From: Kribbella sindirgiensis
GTDB taxonomy: Bacteria > Actinomycetota > Actinomycetes > Propionibacteriales > Kribbellaceae
Assembly (NCBI RefSeq): GCF_004331435.1
Contig: NZ_SJKA01000001.1
Location: 372,001-436,000 of the forward strand
DNA length: 64,000 bases
Direction of reading: 5' to 3'
Shown: positions 17,992 to 26,112 of the stretch, one piece after another
How the letters are laid out: each line of letters opens with the position of its first letter
Numbering within the stretch: the stretch's first letter is position 1
Notes under the pieces: generated by a model
What the model saw: only the letters and a program-made list of their open reading frames with translations
What the model was told of the DNA's origin: nothing
Databases searched by the model: none
Translations under genes and position numbers: made by a program

Positions 17992-18865
17992 GGGCGTCCC
18001 CCAACTGGTAGCGCAGGTACAGGATCGAGGCCGCGAAGGTGACCAGGCTGAGGAACAGCGCGATCGCGGCGCCCTGGCCGTAGTCGTTCAGGACGAAGGT
18101 CTCCTTGTACATGGACAGTGCCAGCGTCTCGGACGACGTACCCGGGCCGCCTTGTGTCATCACCCACACCACGTCGAACGTCTTCAGGCTGCCGACGATC
18201 GAGAGTCCGATGACGACGGTGGTGATCGGGCGGAGCTGCGGCCACAGGTGGTGGCGGAACAGACTGAAGCCTTCGGCGCCGTCCAGCCGAGCGGCCTCCA
18301 GTGGCTCAGCAGGGATCGACTGCAGGCCGACCACGAACAGCAGCGCGTTCACGCCGGCCGCCTGCCAGGTGACGGCCACGATCATCATCAGCGTGTTGCC
18401 GGGACCTGCCTGCAGCCAGCCGGTGTGGGCACCCGGGAGCCCGAAGAACCCGAGTGCCTGGCCCAGTGCGCCGTCCGGCTGCAGTACGAAGCCCCAGATG
18501 ACGCCGACGGCCACACCGGAGATCGCGTACGGCAGCAGGAACGGCAGCCGCAGCCACGTGCCCCACTTGTGCCCGTAGGTCAGTACGGCGATCAGTAGGC
18601 CGAGTGCGACGGGCAGGGTGACCATGCCGACCACCCACAGCAGCGTGTTGACCAGTGCCCCGATCAGATCGGGGTCACTGAACATCGCCTTGTAGTTGGC
18701 CAGCCCGGACCACATGGGCGACGCGAGCCCGTCGTAGTCGGTGAAGCTGACATACGTGGTCCACACCAACGGCAGGTACAGCAGGAGTGCGACGACCGCT
18801 ACAGCTGGTAGGCCGAACAGGGGCGCCTTACGCGCCCCTGTCCGGTCCAGGGCCTGATTGCTCAC
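17978..18865 (-). CDS. ABC sugar transporter permease, MalF/LacF-type
   Basis: The 295-residue protein starts with a short cytoplasmic tail and has about six membrane spans. The EAA loop reads EAARLDGAEGFSLFRHHLWPQL, and the YLPLVWTTYVSFTDYD first span is typical of carbohydrate-uptake permeases. Its ATG overlaps the TGA of the binding protein gene (ATGA), and its end overlaps the MalG-type gene, so transporter subunits are translationally coupled. Substrate is inferred only from the neighbours (oligosaccharide or acid sugar glycoside). Confidence 0.93.
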   Translation of the reverse strand: MSNQALDRTGARKAPLFGLPAVAVVALLLYLPLVWTTYVSFTDYDGLASPMWSGLANYKAMFSDPDLIGALVNTLLWVVGMVTLPVALGLLIAVLTYGHKWGTWLRLPFLLPYAISGVAVGVIWGFVLQPDGALGQALGFFGLPGAHTGWLQAGPGNTLMMIVAVTWQAAGVNALLFVVGLQSIPAEPLEAARLDGAEGFSLFRHHLWPQLRPITTVVIGLSIVGSLKTFDVVWVMTQGGPGTSSETLALSMYKETFVLNDYGQGAAIALFLSLVTFAASILYLRYQLGDAREQG

Positions 18866-20130
18866 TTCTGCTTGGCCCAGTACGCGTCCGCCTCGGCCTG
18901 GATCTTCTGCAGGCCCGGCATCGGGTCACCCGGCTTGGTCACGAACGCGCCGAACACCTCGAGGGCCTTGTTCGCCACCGGAACCGGTGTCGCCTCGAAC
19001 CACCTGTTGATCAGGCGGTATCCGTTGACGTCCTTGTTCAGCTGCGCCAGCCCCGGGTCCTTGACCTCGGCCTTCGGGTTGAACGACAGGTCGCCGCGGG
19101 AGTTCGCCCACGCGGTCTGCGCCTGCGGCGTGACCCACCAGTCGGTCCACTTCTTGACGGTCGACGCGTGATCCGACGCCGCGGCCGAACAGACCGGGCC
19201 GGTCTCGAAGATCATCGAGGTCTTCGGCAGCGCCGGATTCACGTTCGGGATCACGAAGAAGTCGTAGTCGGTACCGGCCTTCATCTTCAGCGTGTTCAGG
19301 TTGCCGCTGAACCAGGTGCCGAAGTTGATCATCGCGACGTCGCCGTTCTTCAGCTGCGCCTGCGGCTCGGTCTTCGCGCCCGGGTCACTGAAGTACCCGG
19401 CGTCGATCATCTTCTTCCACTCGTTCATCACCTCGACCACGCCCGGGTCGGTGTACTTCGCCTTACCGGCGGCGAGCGCGTCGTACAGGTCCGGGTCCTT
19501 GCCGGCCAGCAGCGTCTCGAACCAGACGAACGAGAACAGGATGTTGGTCTGGTAGAACGGCTTCACGCCCGCGGCCTTGACCTTGTCGGCCACCTGCAGG
19601 AGCTCGGCCCACGTCTTCGGGGTCGCGGTGATCCCGGCCTTCTTGAAGACGGCCTTGTTGTAGTACATCACCCAGTAGCCGGCGTTCAGCGGGACGCAGT
19701 ACTGCTTGCCGTCGAACGTGAAGTACTGCTTGAGCTGCTCCGGGATGTTGCCGTCAGCAACCGCTTTGGTCCACTGGTCGGTGGTCTCGGCGACGAGCTT
19801 CTGGTCCACCAGGTCCTGAAGTTCCTTGCCGGTGTGCCACGTGAAGAGGTCGGCCTTCTCCTTGGTCCGGAACGACGACCGGATGAAGGCGGTGTACGTG
19901 TTCGAGTCGGAGTACCCGACCGGTTCCATGCCGACGCCGACGTCCTTCTTGCTGGCCGCCCCGACCTGGGTGAACGCGTCCTTCCAGCCGCCCTTGTCGT
20001 TGTAGAACTTCAGCGAGTCGACCGGCTTATCCTCGCCCTTCTTCGGAGCAGCGGCGCCGCCACCGCCACAGGCGGACAGAGCCAGCACTCCGGCGACGGC
20101 CAACGCGGTCAGCGCCTTCCGGTGAATCAT
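18862..20130 (-). CDS. Carbohydrate ABC transporter substrate-binding lipoprotein
   Basis: The 422-residue protein carries a lipoprotein signal ending in LALSAC (lipid-modified C21) followed by a GGGG linker. It then has the two-lobe family 1 solute-binding fold, with the typical SSFRTKEKADLFTW and MYYNKAVFKKAGI segments. It should be anchored outside the membrane and deliver a sugar to the two permeases encoded directly downstream. It starts 15 bases after the GntR gene stop. Confidence 0.93.
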   Translation of the reverse strand: MIHRKALTALAVAGVLALSACGGGGAAAPKKGEDKPVDSLKFYNDKGGWKDAFTQVGAASKKDVGVGMEPVGYSDSNTYTAFIRSSFRTKEKADLFTWHTGKELQDLVDQKLVAETTDQWTKAVADGNIPEQLKQYFTFDGKQYCVPLNAGYWVMYYNKAVFKKAGITATPKTWAELLQVADKVKAAGVKPFYQTNILFSFVWFETLLAGKDPDLYDALAAGKAKYTDPGVVEVMNEWKKMIDAGYFSDPGAKTEPQAQLKNGDVAMINFGTWFSGNLNTLKMKAGTDYDFFVIPNVNPALPKTSMIFETGPVCSAAASDHASTVKKWTDWWVTPQAQTAWANSRGDLSFNPKAEVKDPGLAQLNKDVNGYRLINRWFEATPVPVANKALEVFGAFVTKPGDPMPGLQKIQAEADAYWAKQK

Positions 20131-20145
20131 GGTGTTCCTCTCAGC

Positions 20146-20853
20146 TCAGGGTTGCTGAAAACGTTCGTTGATGACGGCCAGTACGCCGTCGAGGTGCTCG
20201 CGGGTGAGCAGTTCGGCCAGGTCCGCGTCGCCGGACCGGACCGCGTCGTAGATCGCGCGGTGCTCGTCCAGGTCGGCCTGCCGGTCGCCGTGGATGTGCA
20301 GGATCTCCAGCTGCTCCCGGGCGTTCACGACCGTGACCGACTCGACCACCTCGGCCAGCGTCGAGTTCCCGGACGCCTGCGCTAGTGAGCGGTGGAAGTC
20401 CATGTTCACTTCGGCCAGTTGCGCGTGGTCGCCGGACGCGATCAGCTCGGCCGCGGTGTCCAGGTCCTTGGCCATCTGCTCCAGCGCGGCCTCTGCACGC
20501 GTCTGCGCTGCCAGTGCGGCTACAGGTGGCTCGATCAGGGCACGGGCCTGCAGGAGCTCCACCAGCCGGTCCGGACTCGGTGCCAGCGCGAGGGGGTTGG
20601 CCAGAACCAGCCGGCCGACGTTCGGACCGACGTACACGCCAGAGCCATGTCTGAGCTCGACGGCTCCGGTGGCCTCCAGCCGACGCAGCGCTTCCCGCAC
20701 GGTGGGTACGGCGACCTTGAACCGTTCCGCCAGCGACCGCACGGCCTCGAACTGGTCACCCGGCGCCAGCTTCCGCTCCGCGATCAGGGCCAGCATGGAC
20801 GTCGCCAGATCGTCGAGCAGACTCCGCCGTACGACGCCTCCCGTGGAGCTCAC
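20146..20853 (-). CDS. GntR-family regulator (FadR/FCD type) of the sugar operon
   Basis: The GTG at 20853 gives 235 residues: an N-terminal winged helix with VRSLAERFKVAVPTVREALRRLE and an FCD domain with HAQLAEVNMDFHRSLA and EHRAIYDAVRSGD. Its start overlaps the stop of the upstream secreted protein gene (GTGA), so the regulator is made from the same transcript as the genes it probably controls, giving a feedback loop. The likely operator is the dyad at 21955-21981 before the first gene. The inducer is probably a pathway acid. Confidence 0.9.
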   Translation of the reverse strand: MSSTGGVVRRSLLDDLATSMLALIAERKLAPGDQFEAVRSLAERFKVAVPTVREALRRLEATGAVELRHGSGVYVGPNVGRLVLANPLALAPSPDRLVELLQARALIEPPVAALAAQTRAEAALEQMAKDLDTAAELIASGDHAQLAEVNMDFHRSLAQASGNSTLAEVVESVTVVNAREQLEILHIHGDRQADLDEHRAIYDAVRSGDADLAELLTREHLDGVLAVINERFQQP

Positions 20854-21953
20854 TTGGCCGCCGCCAGCGTGACCCACACGAACCGCGGGCGGTAGATGCT
20901 CACGTCGCCGTACAGCTCGTCGCTGACCAGGCTGTTGACGTTGTAGCTCACCAGGAGCGAGGTACCGCGTCGCAGGTCGGGGTGGTCGTGGGAGTTGTAC
21001 GTGATGATGTTCCCGCCCGTCTCGGGGGTCTGGTACAGCTCGATCGGCTTCACCCACGGACCGGTCGGCGAGCAGGAGAAGTACCCGAGGACGCGCTTGC
21101 TGAACAGCTCGTTGGTGTCGTGCGTGACCAGCAGGTAGCCGTCACTCCAGCGGGTCACACTGTGCTCGTTGGCGACGCCCTGGAGCACCCGGGCGGACGC
21201 GGTCTCGTCGCTGGACCAGCCCGAGCCGGTCCAGTACTCCCACGGCTTCGCGGTCAGGTCGTCGCCACGGACCCGGGCGACATGCTGGTACTTCGCGGCG
21301 CCCAGGTCCTCGACGCCGTAGACGTACGTGTACCCGCGGTCCCTCAGCAGCCAGCCGGACCACTGCACGTTCGCACCCGACGGAATCGGGGTGAGGCTCT
21401 TGAGCTTGTACGTGGTGCTGTCGAACCGAGCCAGGTAGTTGCTGGCCCAGCGCCAGTCCCACTGACCCGTCCCGGTCTTCTCGAAGCGCAGCGCGACCAC
21501 GTCGAGGTCACGGCCGGCGTGGCTGGTCTGCGCCGCACCGAACCAGTACCAGCCGTTGGACGGCGGCGGAACGAGCGCGGTCGGGTTGGTCGCCGTACCG
21601 CCGGTGACCGTCTTCAACCGACTGCCCTGCTGGATCACGAACGAGTTGTTGAGGAACGGCGTGGTCTTCGGACGGCTGCCGTCCGGGTTCACCGGGCCGA
21701 GGAACGTGTCGGAGAAGACCCACGCCGTACGGCCGCCGGGAAGCGGAACGGAGTAGGTGCTGTCCGCACCCGTCCAGCCCTTCCCGGTGTCGGAGTACGC
21801 GTTCAGCAACCCCTCGGGGGCCGCGTGGGGGGTCGTCTGAGCGGTCCAGTTCGTCTGGACAGCGCTGCAGCTCGACGGGCTTGCAGCGGCGGGGACAGCG
21901 AGGCCTGCTGCCGTGAGTGACAACGCGACTACCGCAACCAAGGGACGGGACAT
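20850..21953 (-). CDS. Secreted beta-propeller protein, DUF4185/DUF5005-like
   Basis: This 367-residue precursor has a Sec signal peptide (cut after VPAAA, about residue 24). The following five-bladed-propeller-like sequence has repeated WVFSDTFLG, GWYWFGAA, YTYVYGVED and VNSLVSDEL segments. Proteins of this type (DUF4185 and relatives) are often extracellular glycan-active or glycan-binding. As the first gene of the sugar operon it probably acts on or captures the polymer outside the cell, before import. The start codon lies two bases from a dyad, so the mRNA may be leaderless. Confidence 0.75.
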   Translation of the reverse strand: MSRPLVAVVALSLTAAGLAVPAAASPSSCSAVQTNWTAQTTPHAAPEGLLNAYSDTGKGWTGADSTYSVPLPGGRTAWVFSDTFLGPVNPDGSRPKTTPFLNNSFVIQQGSRLKTVTGGTATNPTALVPPPSNGWYWFGAAQTSHAGRDLDVVALRFEKTGTGQWDWRWASNYLARFDSTTYKLKSLTPIPSGANVQWSGWLLRDRGYTYVYGVEDLGAAKYQHVARVRGDDLTAKPWEYWTGSGWSSDETASARVLQGVANEHSVTRWSDGYLLVTHDTNELFSKRVLGYFSCSPTGPWVKPIELYQTPETGGNIITYNSHDHPDLRRGTSLLVSYNVNSLVSDELYGDVSIYRPRFVWVTLAAAK

Positions 21954-21954
21954 G

Positions 21955-21981
21955 AAAATGATCAGATCACTTGGTCATTTT
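21955..21981 (-). promoter_or_regulatory. Putative GntR operator of the eight-gene sugar operon
   Basis: Arms AAAATGATC (21955-21963) and GGTCATTTT (21973-21981) are complementary with one mismatch around a nine-base spacer. The site begins two bases before the first start codon of the operon, so a bound protein would block transcription or initiation. It is AT-rich in a GC-rich background. Binding by the GntR protein encoded second in the operon is inference. Confidence 0.5.
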
Positions 21982-22056
21982 GGCTGTCAAGAGTCAGGGT
22001 TGGATCAGGGCGCGTACTGAGAGTGGCGTTACCCGGCGGGTGGGAGGATCGACGGC

Positions 22057-22443
22057 ATGAAGAACTTGATCATCAGGTTGCTGGTCAACGCGGTCGCGCT
22101 GGCGGCGGCGAGCTGGCTCGTCTCCGGAATCACCCTGCAGGGCGCGACCACCGGCAAGCGGGTGCTGACGCTGCTGATCGTGGCCGCGATCTTCGGCGTC
22201 GTGAACGCGATCGTGAAGCCCGTGGTGAAGGTGCTGTCCTTCCCGCTGCTGATCCTGACCCTGGGGCTGCTGACCTTCGTGATCAACGCGGTGATGCTGT
22301 GGCTGACGTCCTGGATCACCGGCAAGCTGGATGTCCAGTTCCACGTCGACGGCTTCTGGGCCGCGCTCTTCGGCGCACTGATCATCAGCGTCGTCGGCAT
22401 GATCCTCAACGCGGTCCTGCCGGAGAAGGCCGAAGTTCACTAG
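22057..22443 (+). CDS. Phage-holin-4-like (YvlD family) small membrane protein
   Basis: This 128-residue protein has four hydrophobic helices with the family signature VNAIVKPVVKVLSFPLLILTLGL (about 48-70) and a LWLTSW...VDGFWAALFGALIISVV second half. It matches the widespread PF04020 family, which despite its holin name is a general bacterial membrane protein of unclear role. It overlaps the following phosphatase gene by one base (TAGTG), so the two are co-expressed. Confidence 0.88.
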   Translation: MKNLIIRLLVNAVALAAASWLVSGITLQGATTGKRVLTLLIVAAIFGVVNAIVKPVVKVLSFPLLILTLGLLTFVINAVMLWLTSWITGKLDVQFHVDGFWAALFGALIISVVGMILNAVLPEKAEVH

Positions 22444-22853
22444 TGCACGTCGAGATCGTCTGCACGGGGAACATCTGCCGGTCGCCGATGGGCGAGGTGG
22501 TGCTGCGCGCCAAGCTCGCCGAGGCCGGGCTCGCAGGCGTCGAGGTGACCAGCTCGGGCACCGGCGGCTGGCATGTCGGCGACCGGATGGACCCGCGTGC
22601 GGCGGCCGCGCTCCGGCGCCGCGGGTACGACGGCAGCGCGCATCGGGCCCGCCGGTTCCAGCGGACCTGGGACCGGGATCTCGTCCTCGCGATGGACTCG
22701 GGACATCTCGCGGAGCTGAGCGGTACCGAGGCGCAGTTGTTCGCGCGCGACGACGTACCGGATCCGTACTACGGCGAGGACGACGGCTTCGACGAGGTCC
22801 TCGCACAGATCGAGAAGGCGGCCGACCAATGGGTCGACCGCCTACACCGGTGA
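22443..22853 (+). CDS. Low-molecular-weight protein-tyrosine phosphatase with replaced 3' end
   Basis: The GTG at 22443 gives 136 residues. The P-loop CTGNICRS (C7, R13) and the general acid in DDVPDPYYG (D107) are intact, so the enzyme should be active as a cytoplasmic tyrosine (or arginine) phosphatase. Codons 82-134 are repeated nearly identically at 24663-24820, where the copy ends in RLRDQA instead of RLHR. The simplest reading is that a small element carrying its own copy of the gene's 3' end inserted here, kept the phosphatase intact and left the old 3' end behind. The length is slightly below the usual 150 residues. Confidence 0.9.
   Translation: MHVEIVCTGNICRSPMGEVVLRAKLAEAGLAGVEVTSSGTGGWHVGDRMDPRAAAALRRRGYDGSAHRARRFQRTWDRDLVLAMDSGHLAELSGTEAQLFARDDVPDPYYGEDDGFDEVLAQIEKAADQWVDRLHR
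22685..22843 (+). repeat. Direct repeat, copy 1 (3' end of the phosphatase gene)
   Basis: These 159 bases match 24663-24820 with three substitutions and one single-base deletion in the second copy. The two copies flank a 1.8-kb segment with two minus-strand genes. This copy is in frame and ends the functional phosphatase gene. Confidence 0.92.
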
Positions 22854-22877
22854 GGGTGCAGGGAGCTAACGATGAGG

Positions 22878-23927
22878 TCAGCCGGATACGGTGCGGAGCG
22901 GTCGACTACGCGCGGGCATGAGTCGGTTCTTATCGGGCGACCGGTAGCCGGCAAGTTCGGCCACCTCAGTGTCGTCGAGACCGCGACTGCGGAGATGAGC
23001 GTTGATGTGATCGAGGAGTTCAGTCTTCTCACGCGCGATCTCGTCGCTGGCTGGCTCGCGGATGCGCCAACCCCTGGCGGACAGTTGCTTGAAGAGGCTG
23101 GTACGGCGCGCGTCGGAGAGCACGCCCAACTGATGGGCGCGTTGGATCAGGGCGGCGACGGACACGCCCCACTCGCGTTTCAGGTCGACCGCCTTGCCAA
23201 GAGTCAGGTTGGTCAGTTCAGTCCGGATGAGGACCTCAGGCATGAGGAACTCGGCCGCGAAAGTGTCAGCCTCGCGCTCCATGTCGTCGGTGGCATCTTC
23301 GCGATGCAGGACCAAGTGCCCGACCTCGTGGGCTAGGGTCCAGCGGATACGATCGGTCGGATTAGCCGAGTTGACGACGATCACCGGATGGTCTGCGGTC
23401 CATTGGGACAGCCCATCGATGCGCTGGTTGCCGAGGTCGGTCACCAGAACGACACTGCCTGCCGCTTCAATCCATCGCACGATCGTCCGGGCCGGCCCAG
23501 ATGGCATCCTCCACTGAGCCCGAGTCATCCTCGCGGCGTCAGCTGGGTCGACGGTGAACGGGTCGAACCCTGGCATGGTGAGACTCGCCGCGAGCGCGAC
23601 TTCTTCTCGGAGTAGGTCCGAATGCATGCGCAGCATGTTGAGTTGTGCCTCGAGTTGCCGCCAGACGGTGGGTTTGGCAGTAGCACGGCGGCGCATATGG
23701 GCGTCGACAGCCAGTGCTGCTGTCGGTCGGCTTGCTCGCTCCAGGAACCGGACGGTGACGCCAAGGGCGTCAGCAATCCGGTTGATGATGTCGGTGTCGG
23801 GCTCGCGGAGGTCGTTCTCGTAGCGAGACAGCGCGGCCTGGGTGACGCCTACGGTGTTCGCCAGGTCGGCTTGAGTCATTCCAGCAGCGACGCGGGCGGT
23901 GACGATGACCTCGCCAAGGCTGCTCAT
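22878..23927 (-). CDS. XRE helix-turn-helix protein with ImmA/IrrE metallopeptidase domain
   Basis: The protein has 349 residues. The N-terminal Cro/C1-type HTH (about 5-60, with MTQADLANTVGVTQAALSRYE) is joined through a helical linker to a zinc peptidase of the ImmA/IrrE (COG2856, DUF955) family, with HEVGH (H200, E201, H204) and a downstream EREAD third-ligand region. In characterised systems such peptidases cleave a phage or mobile element repressor or a partner protein. XRE-COG2856 fusions are found in toxin-antitoxin-like pairs and prophages. Its start overlaps the stop of the 208-residue partner gene by four bases. It lies inside the segment bracketed by the phosphatase 3'-end repeats. 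Confidence 0.9.
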   Translation of the reverse strand: MSSLGEVIVTARVAAGMTQADLANTVGVTQAALSRYENDLREPDTDIINRIADALGVTVRFLERASRPTAALAVDAHMRRRATAKPTVWRQLEAQLNMLRMHSDLLREEVALAASLTMPGFDPFTVDPADAARMTRAQWRMPSGPARTIVRWIEAAGSVVLVTDLGNQRIDGLSQWTADHPVIVVNSANPTDRIRWTLAHEVGHLVLHREDATDDMEREADTFAAEFLMPEVLIRTELTNLTLGKAVDLKREWGVSVAALIQRAHQLGVLSDARRTSLFKQLSARGWRIREPASDEIAREKTELLDHINAHLRSRGLDDTEVAELAGYRSPDKNRLMPARSRPLRTVSG

Positions 23928-24550
23928 TGTGACCCGGCATCCTTCTCGATCTCGACGGACTCGACGATCTGCGGCAGCGCAGGAAGACTGGTGTCGGGGG
24001 TCTGAGGCTGGAAATGCACGACATCACTGTCGCCTGCGGCAGTTTCCGCGAGTTCCACGACCCACAGGACACTTTTCTTGCCGTCCCGGGCGGACAGAAC
24101 TGCGGTGCCAATCTCGCGGATCTCGGGATCCCACCGGTAGCCGCCGATGAGGCGGATCTCCTGGATCAACTGCGGTGGGTCCTGCAACGCGAAGGCAAGG
24201 AACCCATCGGTTGGGTAGGAGGAAACCATGTCGTCGCTGGCGTGCTTCTTGAACCGGAATCGGAAGTTCTGCCCAACGAAGATGTCGCGAGTGGGCTCAC
24301 GGTCGAGAACTTTGGTGCTCTTCACGTTCGCCTCGAATTGAGCGCGGACGTGCGCGAAGAATTGGTCGTGAACCCAGTTGAGGATGCCACGCTGGCTATG
24401 TCGGGCCGCCATGGCGGGGAGTGTGGTCCGGTAGGTCTTCAGATCGGTTCGCGTGTCACGCACCGCGGCGCCGATGGCGTCGAGCGGTGACTGGCCGAGG
24501 GCGTCAACCACCGACTGTGTATTTCGCGGGTCAATCATACCGGAGAACAT
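23924..24550 (-). CDS. Unknown partner protein of the XRE-ImmA cassette
   Basis: The 208-residue protein is soluble, with a helical N-terminal half and a probable beta-rich second half (FVGQNFRFRFKK, LIQEIRLIGGYRW, SVLWVVELAE). I recognise no catalytic motif, signal peptide or membrane segment and cannot assign a family. ATG at 24550 and ATG at 24538 are both possible starts; neither has a good Shine-Dalgarno, so the mRNA may be leaderless. The ATGA overlap with the peptidase gene shows strict coupling and suggests a two-component module in which this protein is the substrate, toxin or antitoxin of the XRE-ImmA protein. That role is inference. Confidence 0.75.
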   Translation of the reverse strand: MFSGMIDPRNTQSVVDALGQSPLDAIGAAVRDTRTDLKTYRTTLPAMAARHSQRGILNWVHDQFFAHVRAQFEANVKSTKVLDREPTRDIFVGQNFRFRFKKHASDDMVSSYPTDGFLAFALQDPPQLIQEIRLIGGYRWDPEIREIGTAVLSARDGKKSVLWVVELAETAAGDSDVVHFQPQTPDTSLPALPQIVESVEIEKDAGSQ

Positions 24551-24662
24551 ACCACTCGCCTCGGGGAGTGAGTTACACCTGACGCGCCGAGGATGACCAA
24601 TCCACCGACAGAACCATCTGGAACAGATCGGCGGGCCCCCGGTCCTGCGAACGGCATCTGGG
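24551..24662. other. Non-coding right part of the inserted segment
   Basis: These 112 bases lie between the start of the two-gene module and the second phosphatase repeat. They must contain the promoter of the module. A short dyad CACTC-N8-GAGTG near 24554-24571 could be an autoregulatory XRE operator. I see no integrase, no tRNA and no terminal inverted repeats. Confidence 0.4.
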
Positions 24663-24836
24663 CCTCGCGATGGACTCGGGCATCTCGCGGAGCTGAGCGG
24701 TACCGAGGCGCAGTTGTTCGCGCGCGACGACGTACCGGATCCGTACTACGGCGAGGACGACGGCTTCGACGAGGTCCTCGCGCAGATCGAGAAGGCGGCC
24801 GACCAATGGGCCGACCGCCTCCGTGATCAGGCCTGA
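24663..24836 (+). pseudogene. Orphaned 3' end of the phosphatase gene (repeat copy 2)
   Basis: The segment encodes the last third of the phosphatase, without start codon or P-loop, and has a one-base deletion near 24681 relative to copy 1. It ends ...RLRDQA and a TGA at 24834-24836 that overlaps the end of the convergent phosphofructokinase gene. This is probably the original end of the gene, cut off by the insertion. It should not be expressed as protein. Confidence 0.88.
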
Positions 24837-26038
24837 CCGATCTCCGACTTCAGGCTCACGAACCAGTCGGCGGTCGGGTCGAACTCCTTGCCGCCGGCGA
24901 TCCGCGGGAACTCGATGGCGCGCAGTTCGTCGCCGCGCTCCTCGTCGTGGCCGACGACGCCGGACTCACCGCGCAGCGCCGCGTCGACCGCGTAGTCGGT
25001 GCACTCCTTGATCAGCGCGAGGTCACGGTCGTTGGCCGCGGCCGAGCGGCTGAAGTACCCGCTCTTCTGCACCATGGTCTTCTCCGCACCGATCCGCTCC
25101 GCGAACTGCTTCGCGAACCACGCGCCCGGGTTGATGGTGTCCAGCTTGACGTGCCCGAACGGGTCCCGGCCGACCTCCTCGCCACGGGCCTCCATCTCCG
25201 CCACGATCGACGGCACGCCGGCCCCCTCGGACAGGAAGATGTTGACGCAGTCCTCCTCGTCCATCACCTTCCGCAGCCGCTCCGCCTCGGCGTCCAGGTC
25301 GATCGTTGCCTCCGGCACGTACACGGCGTGCACCGACCAGCCGGCCTTGTCCAGACCGATCCCCGGGTTCCACTCCTGCTCGTCGACCCACTGCTGGTAG
25401 GCCTGAGCCGTGGCCGCGGTCAGCCAGCCGCAGTTCCGGCCCATCACCTCGTGGACGATCAGCATCCGCGGGTTCGAGGTGTGCTCGGCGATGATGTTGC
25501 GGGCGAACAGCGCGCCCTGCTCGGCCGCGGTCCAGGCGCCCAGGCTCTGCCGGATCGGGACCACGTCGTTGTCGATCGTCTTCGGCAGGCCGACCACGGT
25601 CAGGTCGTAGTCGTGCTCCTGCAGGTACGCCGCGAGGTCGGCGGCCGTGGTGTTGGTGTCGTCCCCGCCGATGGTGTGCAGTACGTCGACACCGTCCGCG
25701 ACGAGCCGCTCGGCCGCGACCTGGAGGGCGTTCTGCCCGTCCTGGATCAGGCCGCGCTTGACCAGGTCGGCGGTGTTGGTCAGCTTCACCCGGCTGTTGC
25801 CGATCGGGCTGCCGCCGAACTTGTGCAGCACCGGCGCCTTCTCCCGGACCTCCGGCGTCACGGTCAGGAACCGGCCGCTGAGCAGGCCGTGGTACCCGTT
25901 CAGGTAGGCGATGATCTCCACGTCGGGCGCCACGTCGGTGTAGCGCTCGATCAGCCCGCCGACGGCGGACGACAGGCAGGGCGCGAGCCCGCCGGCGGTG
26001 AGCAGGGCAACTCGGCGGACAGACTTGTCGGCAGCCAT
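24827..26038 (-). CDS. pfp: Pyrophosphate-dependent 6-phosphofructokinase
   Basis: This 403-residue protein is a group III phosphofructokinase. GGDD (124-127) replaces the GGDG of ATP-dependent enzymes, and PKTIDND (152-158) supplies the lysine typical of PPi users. The substrate loop MGRNCGWLTAATA is conserved. It phosphorylates fructose 6-phosphate reversibly with pyrophosphate in glycolysis, as is common in actinomycetes. ATG at 26038 follows a GGAAGGA sequence. It is a single-gene unit, convergent with the phosphatase region. Confidence 0.9.
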   Translation of the reverse strand: MAADKSVRRVALLTAGGLAPCLSSAVGGLIERYTDVAPDVEIIAYLNGYHGLLSGRFLTVTPEVREKAPVLHKFGGSPIGNSRVKLTNTADLVKRGLIQDGQNALQVAAERLVADGVDVLHTIGGDDTNTTAADLAAYLQEHDYDLTVVGLPKTIDNDVVPIRQSLGAWTAAEQGALFARNIIAEHTSNPRMLIVHEVMGRNCGWLTAATAQAYQQWVDEQEWNPGIGLDKAGWSVHAVYVPEATIDLDAEAERLRKVMDEEDCVNIFLSEGAGVPSIVAEMEARGEEVGRDPFGHVKLDTINPGAWFAKQFAERIGAEKTMVQKSGYFSRSAAANDRDLALIKECTDYAVDAALRGESGVVGHDEERGDELRAIEFPRIAGGKEFDPTADWFVSLKSEIGQA

Positions 26039-26112
26039 GAGCCAGGGTCCTTCCCGGAGACGAAATCGCCACCAGACTAGTGATGCAGACCACTCTCAGC
26101 GGTGGTTGGGGT

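Noticed and set aside
18787-20385. 532-codon frame on the plus strand
   Set aside because: Antisense shadow of the binding protein and permease genes, which have firm family motifs.
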